Assembly (NCBI GenBank): GCA_019057795.1
Contig: JAHLWS010000065.1
Span: forward strand, 62,001-126,000
Direction: 5' to 3'
Source: Promethearchaeota archaeon
Lineage (GTDB): Archaea > Asgardarchaeota > Lokiarchaeia > Sigyniarchaeales > SOKP01
Length of the DNA: 64,000 nucleotides
In this document: positions 1 to 7,638 of the stretch, piece after piece
How positions within the stretch are numbered: the stretch's first letter is position 1
Layout of the letters: each line of letters starts with the position of its first letter
The notes under the pieces: model-generated
What the model was told of the DNA's origin: nothing
What the model saw: only the letters and a program-made list of their open reading frames with translations
The model's database searches: none
Translations under genes and position numbers: made by a program

Positions 1-8
1 TTTTTTAA

Positions 9-22
9 TTTATATATATAAT
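9..22 (+). promoter_or_regulatory. Candidate TATA box for the histidine kinase gene
   Basis: An AT-only stretch reading TTTATATATATA lies about 45-60 bases before the possible kinase starts, a plausible archaeal TATA position. A second TATA-like string at about 53-60 is too close to the start unless the transcript is leaderless. Assigned by position and composition only. Confidence 0.3.
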
Positions 23-63
23 TATACTACTTATAGTGTAATATATTACTTGCATATAAATAA

Positions 64-2454
64 TTGAAATATGTGGTTATGAATAATTCTAAACCAAAAA
101 GAGAAATTACTATACCAGAGGAAATACGTCAAAAATGGCAAGGAATTGTAAATCTTATAGCTAAGATTATTAATGTTCCTGCTGCTTTAATTATGAAAAT
201 CGATCCACCTTACATAGAAGTCTTTCGATCCAGCGAATCTGCAAACAATCCTTATAAAGTAAGAGACAGAGAGCATTTAGCTGGTCTTTATTGTGAAACC
301 GTCATAAAAACAAGAGAAAAACTTTTGATTCCCAATGCTTTGAAGGATAAACACTGGAAAAAAAACCCAGACATCAAATTAGGAATGATCTCCTACTTAG
401 GCTTTCCTTTACTTTGGCCTAATGATGAAGTTTTTGGTACAATTTGTGTACTTGATTCAAAAGAAAATAAATACAGCAAAGATTATAAGGATTTGATTTT
501 ACTTTTCAAAGAAACTATTGAAGCCCATCTTACTCTTTTATATAAGAATCTCAAACTTGAAAATTTAATCGCAACAGGTAAAGAAATCGATCAGAAATTG
601 AAAGATTCGGAGGAAAAATACAGATTAATCTCTGAAAACGCAAATGATATGATTCACATTTTTAACGAAAAGTTTGAGTTTGAATACATCAATGAACAAG
701 CTTTTATGAAATTTATGGGATATTTAAAGGATGATTTAATTGGTAAATCGGGGTTAGAATTTATTCATCCAGCAGATTTAAAAAGAGCTAGTAAAGAGCT
801 AAGAGGGGGTTTTAAAAGGGGTAAAGGAAGCCTTGAATTGAGATTAAGACATAAAAATGGCACTTATCGTTGGATTGAAGTTAGCGGATCGGTATATATA
901 GATAAAGATGAAAAAAGGAAAGCTCTTTTAATTGGAAGGGATGTAACTAACCGTAAGAAAGTGGAGAAAAAGCTTAAGGAGAGTGAAGCCAGATTCAAGG
1001 GGATTTTTGAGTCTAAATTGATTGGTACATTTTTCTGGGATGCAAATGGCGATATTATCGACGCCAATGATGTCTATCTTAAGATGGTAGGATATTCTAA
1101 GGACGAAGTTCTTTCTGGAGCTGTACGCTGGAGGGATTTAACACCCTCGGAATATACAGATCTTGATAATAAAGCTTTAGAGGAGATTGCTACTACGGGT
1201 GTAATGACCCCCATCGAAAAAGAATACATTCGTAAAGATGGAAGCCGCTTTCCCATTCTTGTGGGTGGATCGGCATTACCTGGTTCTACACATGGCGGTG
1301 TGAGTTTTGTTTTGGATATTACTGAGCGAAAATTGTCAGAACAACGCTTAAAAGAATCTGAAGTAAAATATCGTCACTTGTTCGAAACATCTCCATATTT
1401 TATAGGTTTGCTGAATACAGAAGGAATTTTAATAGATTGCAATGACGCTATAAAGGATCTTCAATCTATCCATACTATAGAGGATGTAAAAGGTAAAAAT
1501 TTTATCGAAATTATTTTATTAAATGAGAAAAACAAACATCTTATCCCTATGTTCGAAAAATTTATAAAAAGTGTATTCGAAGGTGCTAATCAAGAAATGT
1601 TTGATTTTCGTTTAAGTAGGGCTATTGGAGGCCATTTGTGGCTATATGTTGAAGCTACTTTAATAGAAATCGAAAAGCAAAAATTCGTTCAGTTCATTAT
1701 GCAAGATATTACCGAGCGTAAGCGTTCAGAACAGTTACTTCAAGAATCTATGAAAGATTTAGCTAGAATTAATACCGAACTCGAGCAATTCACTTATGTC
1801 GCATCTCACGATCTAAAAGAACCTCTCCGAATGATTTCAAGTTTTGCTCAGCTTTTAGAAAAACAATATAAAGATAAATTAGATGAAGGTGCTAACGATT
1901 TCATTAGGTTTATTATTGAAGGAGTCGTAAGAATGCAAGATTTAATAAATAATTTATTGAAGTATTCAAAAATTGGAAAGTCAAGTAGGGAATTTGAAAA
2001 GGTTGACTTAAATAATGTTTTAAAGGATGCTATTGATAATCTAAAAAAAATAATTAATGAAACTAATGCTGAAGTTATTTACGATTCTTTACCTAGTTTA
2101 TTTGTTGATAAATATCAATTACTCCAAGTATTTCAAAATTTAATTTCTAACGCTATAAAATTCCACGGAGAAAGTCCTCCTCTTATTCATGTTTCAGCAA
2201 GACCTGATAATAAACATTGGGTTTTTTCTGTTCGCGATAATGGGATAGGGATTGATTCAAAAGACTATGAGCGAATTTTCATAATTTTTAAGCGTTTACA
2301 TACGAAAGATGAGTATGGTGGAACTGGAATAGGATTAGCTATATGTAAGAAAATTGTTGAACAATACGGGGGTAAAATATGGGTGGAATCTGAAGTTGGG
2401 AATGGTTCAACTTTTTACTTCTCAATCCCAAAAGAGATTGATATAAAAAGCTAA
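64..2454 (+). CDS. GAF-PAS-PAS-PAS sensor histidine kinase
   Basis: Soluble multi-sensor histidine kinase of about 796 residues. An N-terminal GAF-like domain (about 25-165) is followed by three PAS/PAC repeats (about 180-300, 305-425, 430-555), each ending in an ITERK- or VTNRK-like PAC tail. A DHp domain carries the phospho-acceptor His582 in FTYVASHDLKEPLRM. The HATPase domain has an N box (LISNAIKFH), DNGIGI and GGTGIGLAICKKIV. No membrane segment is seen, so it probably senses a cytoplasmic signal. The TTG at 64 gives the longest frame, but the ATG at 79 is equally plausible and neither has a clear SD site. No response regulator lies beside it; the nearest receiver domain is at 38 kb. 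Domain calls are firm, the ligand is unknown. Confidence 0.93.
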   Translation: MKYVVMNNSKPKREITIPEEIRQKWQGIVNLIAKIINVPAALIMKIDPPYIEVFRSSESANNPYKVRDREHLAGLYCETVIKTREKLLIPNALKDKHWKKNPDIKLGMISYLGFPLLWPNDEVFGTICVLDSKENKYSKDYKDLILLFKETIEAHLTLLYKNLKLENLIATGKEIDQKLKDSEEKYRLISENANDMIHIFNEKFEFEYINEQAFMKFMGYLKDDLIGKSGLEFIHPADLKRASKELRGGFKRGKGSLELRLRHKNGTYRWIEVSGSVYIDKDEKRKALLIGRDVTNRKKVEKKLKESEARFKGIFESKLIGTFFWDANGDIIDANDVYLKMVGYSKDEVLSGAVRWRDLTPSEYTDLDNKALEEIATTGVMTPIEKEYIRKDGSRFPILVGGSALPGSTHGGVSFVLDITERKLSEQRLKESEVKYRHLFETSPYFIGLLNTEGILIDCNDAIKDLQSIHTIEDVKGKNFIEIILLNEKNKHLIPMFEKFIKSVFEGANQEMFDFRLSRAIGGHLWLYVEATLIEIEKQKFVQFIMQDITERKRSEQLLQESMKDLARINTELEQFTYVASHDLKEPLRMISSFAQLLEKQYKDKLDEGANDFIRFIIEGVVRMQDLINNLLKYSKIGKSSREFEKVDLNNVLKDAIDNLKKIINETNAEVIYDSLPSLFVDKYQLLQVFQNLISNAIKFHGESPPLIHVSARPDNKHWVFSVRDNGIGIDSKDYERIFIIFKRLHTKDEYGGTGIGLAICKKIVEQYGGKIWVESEVGNGSTFYFSIPKEIDIKS

Positions 2455-2566
2455 TGATGCCCCTAATTTAAATCTTAAATCACTAGTAGTCGCTACAGAA
2501 ACGTTCGAAGAAGGAGTATTGTATAAACTCATGAAAAAAATTTTAGAAAATTTAAAAATTAATTAA
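2449..2566 (+). other. Short open stretch, possible gene remnant
   Basis: In the +1 frame relative to the kinase, about 38 codons stay open and end at 2566 with a protein-like composition (SLVVATETFEEGVLYKLMKK). It has no start of its own. It may be the tail of a lost gene or chance. I do not recognise the family. Confidence 0.15.
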
Positions 2567-2705
2567 TATAGGACTTACTTATATTCTGAGTCTGATGGAA
2601 TGTTTACTTCTTCTTTTGGAAGTTTAACCTTTTGATATTTAGTCATTTAAAATAGTATTTTTTTTCTCCATTTCTTACTTAATCAATAAATATTTTAATA
2701 GATGA

Positions 2706-3194
2706 TTATTTTTCAGAGTTAGTAGGATTTAATCCATTATAGTTATAATTATTGATTCCTAATATTATGCCAAAGAAGCCAACGCCAAATAATAAATAAA
2801 AGAATGGTCCACCAGTTTCCACATCGAGATAAGTTATATTTCCTGTTTGATTAATAATTTGATGGAATCTTTCAATTAATGTTTGTGTTATTGGATAAAA
2901 AATACTTCCCAAAAAGCCAGTTGCTATTATTATAATTCCAGACAGAATAACTATTATATCCGTGCTCAAATTTATGTGCTTTTGAATTTGAGATCGGAAA
3001 ATAACTAAGATTCCTATTATAAATATAAGATATGTTGATGCATTGAGGAATCCCCAAAAAGTGCCCACATGACCAGATGGTGGTTCAATCTTATAATATC
3101 CTAAGGGAAGTAGTAGCGTAAGACAGAAATATACACCAATTAGAGTTAATATTCTTTCTTTTGTTTTTTGAGATTTTATTATTTTTCCTAACAA
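2706..3194 (-). CDS. Four-helix membrane protein, unknown function
   Basis: This 162-residue protein has four hydrophobic segments (about 16-34, 46-64, 80-100, 128-147) joined by short polar loops, with no recognised catalytic motif. It lies 47 bases downstream of the EF-Tu-like gene on the same strand and could be co-transcribed with it. No family is recognised. Confidence 0.7.
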   Translation of the reverse strand: MLGKIIKSQKTKERILTLIGVYFCLTLLLPLGYYKIEPPSGHVGTFWGFLNASTYLIFIIGILVIFRSQIQKHINLSTDIIVILSGIIIIATGFLGSIFYPITQTLIERFHQIINQTGNITYLDVETGGPFFYLLFGVGFFGIILGINNYNYNGLNPTNSEK

Positions 3195-3241
3195 CTCTAT
3201 AATTTTGTTGCTTATAATTAGCTCTTCAGACTTATTAAAAC

Positions 3242-4342
3242 TTAGTCCTCGGTCTGCAAAAAATATCCTAAAATACGCAGCTTATTATTGAAGCGATTTA
3301 ATTCTGTAATAATTCCTTTAAGTCCCTCGTCGTCGTGAACTACTGTTTTATCAAAAAGAATTTTAACGATTCCACTCTTACCGGGAGTTAATTCTTGACC
3401 TTCAATAAATTTGAGAGGAGATAATTTTAAGCCTACTAAACCATAATACTGAACTCCGTCGCCGGGTTTTATTATTCCCCCTTTGGGCGCATAGTATTGA
3501 TTAATAAAAACCTTAGCTTTTATTTCAAGTTCTTGTTTAAAAACTCCAGGACTCACTAAAAGGTTATCTCGACTAACATCATGAGGTGAAATATTCCCTT
3601 TTAAAGCAAGACCGACTCTATCGCCCTCATAGGCAACCTTAAAGGTTCTATCGTGTTTTTGTATGCTTCGAATTATTACTTTTTTTACTGCTGCTTCATA
3701 ACCTACTATTTCGAGCATTTGACCGCTTTGAACCTTTCCTTGCTTTACAATTCCAAGTATCACAGTTCCAATTCCCTTGACTGGAAATACATGATCAATT
3801 AGTATCTTAGTATTTTCTTCGGAATTTGGCTCTTTTTCCAGAAGTTCAATGCCTAGATCTATAATTTTCTTCTTTAACTTTTCGTAATCCTCTTTGATTT
3901 TTAACTCGAATATTTCTGTATTGTTCAAACTGGTGCTCTTTAAAATTGTTTCGAGCTTCTTTCTTATCTCAGGCAGTTTCCACTCCGTTTTCGAATTTAT
4001 CCCAGCTATCACTATTAAAGCTTTAGTTTTAAAGAGTTGGTAAAATAAATCCATCCCAACTAATATTTCTCCAATAGAGGCATTTAACCCCGCATTTAAG
4101 TCTATAACAAGAATATGAATATTAGATATAGTTAGAGTTTGTAAAAGCGGTTTAATTTTTTCTGGATAGTCGATTGGAGTTAACCCACAAAACACTTGAT
4201 TTAGGCTTACATCCAAGCGATTGTAAAATAGAATATCTGACTTTGTCCCAGGGGAACCTAACGCTTGTCCTATTAGATTATTAATATCAAAATTATCCCC
4301 TAAGATTCCCACAATAAAATTTCTTTCAATTGCTTCACTCAT
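3242..4342 (-). CDS. SelB/EF-Tu-like protein with degenerate GTPase domain
   Basis: The 366-residue protein has the three-domain plan of SelB/EF1A translation factors. Domains II and III (about 180-366) are well kept, for example GTVILGIVKQGKVQSGQ and YEGDRVGLALKG. The N-terminal G domain (1-170) keeps the fold pattern but has lost the motifs. The P-loop position reads GILGDNFDINNLIG with no GKS/T, the DxxG position reads DLNAG, and NKxD is replaced by GINSK. GTP hydrolysis is therefore unlikely. Related EF-Tu-like pseudo-GTPases occur in archaea. A role in binding tRNA or another RNA is inference from domains II-III. Confidence 0.75.
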   Translation of the reverse strand: MSEAIERNFIVGILGDNFDINNLIGQALGSPGTKSDILFYNRLDVSLNQVFCGLTPIDYPEKIKPLLQTLTISNIHILVIDLNAGLNASIGEILVGMDLFYQLFKTKALIVIAGINSKTEWKLPEIRKKLETILKSTSLNNTEIFELKIKEDYEKLKKKIIDLGIELLEKEPNSEENTKILIDHVFPVKGIGTVILGIVKQGKVQSGQMLEIVGYEAAVKKVIIRSIQKHDRTFKVAYEGDRVGLALKGNISPHDVSRDNLLVSPGVFKQELEIKAKVFINQYYAPKGGIIKPGDGVQYYGLVGLKLSPLKFIEGQELTPGKSGIVKILFDKTVVHDDEGLKGIITELNRFNNKLRILGYFLQTED

Positions 4343-4481
4343 TTGTCTTATTAAATATTTTAGCCATCAAAAACTTTTTGGAATCACGCTTGAATAAAAG
4401 TAACAATAATCACATTCCATTAAAAATAATTTATTAATATATTGCACATTTATTCACTAAAATAATATTTTTAAATTTATT

Positions 4482-6002
4482 ATGCCTCGAAATAGTTTAG
4501 TTAATCAAGTTATTTTAATTATTATCGATGATGTTCGAGCATCCCATCTTTTTGATTTAATTAAGCAAAAAAAGCTACCTAATATAGCTCAGCTTGCTGA
4601 GAGTGGAATCTCGTGCCAAAATTGTATTACTTCTTTTCCGAGTATTACATTTCCTTGTTATAGTAATATAGTTATTGGATCATATTCAGGATACTTCTCT
4701 ATAGAAGGAAGTGGTATTCCGATGTATCATTGGGTTGGAAGAACCGACCCACCATCGGAAGGGAAAAGATTTCCTATTATTCGAAATTGTGGGAAGGGAA
4801 GTCATATTAGAAAGTTTAATAGTGATTTCGGACCAAATTGTCAAACTATTTTTGAACAGGCAGGAGAAGGAAATTTTTTAAGCTCACTAAATCTTCTTAA
4901 TCGAGGATCTGTAATGATTCCCCCAATCGAATACACCACTCAATCGATATTAAAGGGAGTTGAAGAAATATATAAAGATCCTAAAAAAATCTTTTCAAAC
5001 AAAGAAGTGCCAAAAGTAACAGTTGCTTATATACCTAAAACAGACGACCTTATGCATAAAAAAGGGTTCTCTCATCCAAAATACATTAATGAAATTATTA
5101 AATGCGATGAATCTATTGGCTTAATAATTAAAATGTTAAAGGAAAAGGGGTATTTTGACTCGACTGCTATTGGAATTATTTCGGATCATGGAAATTATAA
5201 AACAGAAAAATTGTATGACATTGAACCTTATTTTAAAGAAAAAGGTCTAATGCAGTACTTACCTAGAAAAGGAATTGGTGATTTCGATGCTAGTTTTGGT
5301 TCAGTTGGATTTTTTAACTTTCCAGGGAAAGATTGGCATCATCATCCAACTACTAAACAATTAAAAGAATTTATTCCAAGCGGTTCAGGAAAGTCGAAAT
5401 TGAATTTATTTGAGACTTTATGGAAGATTCCAGGCGTGAAATTGATGTACTACCGGGACGACAATAACACGCCTGACAAAGGGATAATATATCTGGAACA
5501 GCGGAACGAGAAATCAGGAAAAATTTCAAAAAACATTATTGAATATGAGGGTCATGGAAAAAATCAACGAACGAAATATATCATTGATGAAAAAGATTTA
5601 TACAAATACGAAGACTACGAAGAATCCGCTGTGCTTTTAGATAATAAGGCTCATAATATTGATGAGTGGTTAGAAGGAACGAATAAAATAGATTTTCCAA
5701 TGATAGTAGACCAAATTCCTCGATATTTTAAAAATCCCCGTTCTTGCGATATTATGATATCCACGATTGGCGAATATGGATTTGGTTATGAACATGGGAT
5801 GTCAATGCCTCATTCTCCATACTCTCACGATATAGGACTTAAAAAGTCGATGACTGTGCCATTCATCATTGGAGGGTCTCTAAACATTCCTTCTACGGAG
5901 CTATCGTATTGTAAAACGACGGATATGGTTCCAACGCTCTTAGATTTATTAGGAGAAAAACCACATTTCAGCGTTGTTGGAAAATCTGTATTTAAGTATT
6001 AA
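4482..6002 (+). CDS. Alkaline phosphatase superfamily phosphodiesterase/pyrophosphatase
   Basis: This 506-residue protein belongs to the type I phosphodiesterase/nucleotide pyrophosphatase branch of the alkaline phosphatase superfamily. Metal and nucleophile motifs appear in the expected order: IIIDDVRAS near the start (metal Asp), SFPSITFPCY (nucleophile region), KTDDLMHKKG, ISDHGNY (Asp-His) and a late His in EHGMSMPHS. No signal peptide is seen, so it is probably cytoplasmic. The substrate cannot be told. It is transcribed alone, toward the interrupted mannosidase locus. Confidence 0.85.
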   Translation: MPRNSLVNQVILIIIDDVRASHLFDLIKQKKLPNIAQLAESGISCQNCITSFPSITFPCYSNIVIGSYSGYFSIEGSGIPMYHWVGRTDPPSEGKRFPIIRNCGKGSHIRKFNSDFGPNCQTIFEQAGEGNFLSSLNLLNRGSVMIPPIEYTTQSILKGVEEIYKDPKKIFSNKEVPKVTVAYIPKTDDLMHKKGFSHPKYINEIIKCDESIGLIIKMLKEKGYFDSTAIGIISDHGNYKTEKLYDIEPYFKEKGLMQYLPRKGIGDFDASFGSVGFFNFPGKDWHHHPTTKQLKEFIPSGSGKSKLNLFETLWKIPGVKLMYYRDDNNTPDKGIIYLEQRNEKSGKISKNIIEYEGHGKNQRTKYIIDEKDLYKYEDYEESAVLLDNKAHNIDEWLEGTNKIDFPMIVDQIPRYFKNPRSCDIMISTIGEYGFGYEHGMSMPHSPYSHDIGLKKSMTVPFIIGGSLNIPSTELSYCKTTDMVPTLLDLLGEKPHFSVVGKSVFKY

Positions 6003-6151
6003 CCTTATTAATATTTAATTCCATGAAGACCTGAGCCATTTAAACTAAAGAAATTTACCAAATATATTTTGAAATATAATTTCAAAAAGAAATTAAATAT
6101 TAAGTAAAAATTATTTCAATTAATATTAAATTATAAAACCAAGTAATTAAA

Positions 6152-6202
6152 GTGAAAGCTAATAACATAATTATAGTCCCTGAAACTCATTGGGATCGCG
6201 AA
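6152..6202 (+). pseudogene. Broken first copy of the alpha-mannosidase 5' end
   Basis: Seventeen codons from a GTG start encode the GH38 N-terminus ending in VPETHWDRE; the next codon at 6203 is TAG. The functional copy at 7642-7692 encodes 15 of the same 17 residues, but 12 of 51 bases differ, mostly at silent positions, so the copies are old or came from different strains. The coding match stops at the same nucleotide where the 30-nt intron begins in the second copy. The endonuclease gene on the other strand starts 5 bases further on. Confidence 0.85.
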
Positions 6203-6207
6203 TAGAA

Positions 6208-7467
6208 CTATTTTTGTTGAGATCGAGAGGTTTTTATATCCCATTCCTCACAGAGTTTATAAAAGGAACCAATGGATACTTTAAATTTTTTAATTAAATG
6301 GGAAATTGGATACTTATCAATTAAACATTGTAGATTCTCCTTATTTACTACTGCTTCTTTTAGGCATGGAATCACATTCATATCTCTCTCATTAAATGTT
6401 CTCCTCTTTCTGGGCATACTGTTTTTATAGTTCCTCATCATTTCATTAAATAATAATGCCCCTAATGATAATCTCCAATGTGATTTAGTGGCAATAATAT
6501 TATCAAAATTACTTATTTTACCTTTCTCATATTGAATTTTAACTTCATATTGAATATTTAATTTCAACCTTATTTGTTCGAGAAATTCTTTAGAGCCACT
6601 TGTTATTCTAGTACTGTTAGCATTGCCATCCCCATCATAATAACCAAGAACCCAGGCCAAAAATAACTTATGATTAATAGGAGTTTTTTTATTAAAAATT
6701 ATAGGAATCGATTTTCTTAAAGACTTTGAACTTGAGAACCCAATATTCATTAAATCTTCAACCATTGGTTTACATCTAAAACGCAAATAAGCCAATTGAT
6801 ATGTTCTCCATTCTTCTTTATTTTTCTTTGTTCTATCTCGTTCTTTAATAAGTATAGGATCAAGATTTAGGGCTTTACAAAATCTTATTATTTGATCTTT
6901 ATCCTTAATTGAAAGCTCCATAGATATCAAATACCAAGGTTTTCCCCGATAATCCATTACTACAGAACCGTCTGCGTATAAAAAACCTAACCAATAAGCT
7001 TTTTCAAGTGTATCTACTTTCCTAAAAAAATCAGCTCTAAGATCATCGCTATATTGCTGATTTGAGTATTCTTTCAAGTTTTTATTTAACTCTTGATATC
7101 TTTTAATAAATAATAAACAATTAATTACTTTATTTCCTAAGCTTTTCTTTAGGTTATTTTGGAATTTTTCTAAATTTTGCTCTGAAAATTTGTAATTTGG
7201 ATTATATCCACGAACTTTCGAGTTGGTGATTCTTTGTTTTAGATCTGATAAATAAGTCGATCCATGTCCTAAAAGTATACTAGCTTTGGGTAAAGGTCCT
7301 AACTCATTTACCAAATCGTCTATTAAATTCAAAGTGCTATAAACACTTTCTTTTTTAACAGTCATAATTTGAATATGGAATTGATCTTTATAAACTGAAT
7401 AACATCCATAATTTTTTCTAATATCGTTTCTAATATTCATTCCAATAAGAATTAGGGCTCCAATCAC
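6208..7467 (-). CDS. LAGLIDADG homing endonuclease
   Basis: A 419-residue protein with two LAGLIDADG motifs, YWLGFLYADG (about 158-167, Asp166) and AWVLGYYDGDG (about 271-281), so a single chain should form the two-fold active site. The C-terminal 50 residues look like a helix-turn-helix (PISHLIKKFKVSIGSFYKLC), probably aiding DNA binding. Residues 1-150 match no family I know. The gene runs opposite to the mannosidase and its stop codon lies 5 bases from the point where the first mannosidase copy is broken. No intein splicing motifs are present, so this is a free-standing endonuclease. Its likely target is the DNA encoding the mannosidase zinc-site motif HWDREW (inference). Confidence 0.88.
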   Translation of the reverse strand: MIGALILIGMNIRNDIRKNYGCYSVYKDQFHIQIMTVKKESVYSTLNLIDDLVNELGPLPKASILLGHGSTYLSDLKQRITNSKVRGYNPNYKFSEQNLEKFQNNLKKSLGNKVINCLLFIKRYQELNKNLKEYSNQQYSDDLRADFFRKVDTLEKAYWLGFLYADGSVVMDYRGKPWYLISMELSIKDKDQIIRFCKALNLDPILIKERDRTKKNKEEWRTYQLAYLRFRCKPMVEDLMNIGFSSSKSLRKSIPIIFNKKTPINHKLFLAWVLGYYDGDGNANSTRITSGSKEFLEQIRLKLNIQYEVKIQYEKGKISNFDNIIATKSHWRLSLGALLFNEMMRNYKNSMPRKRRTFNERDMNVIPCLKEAVVNKENLQCLIDKYPISHLIKKFKVSIGSFYKLCEEWDIKTSRSQQK

Positions 7468-7638
7468 GCATTCAAGGTCTTTTATACATAGAAATTAGAA
7501 AACTTATTTAGTTGATATTCACCCTCTTGGGCAGCTTAAATATTGTATTATTCCTCTCTTTTCAGCAAGTAAGCAATATAAAACATCAAAAATTATGAGT
7601 ATTAAACTATGAAAAAGAAAAAAAGATGATAAAAGACT

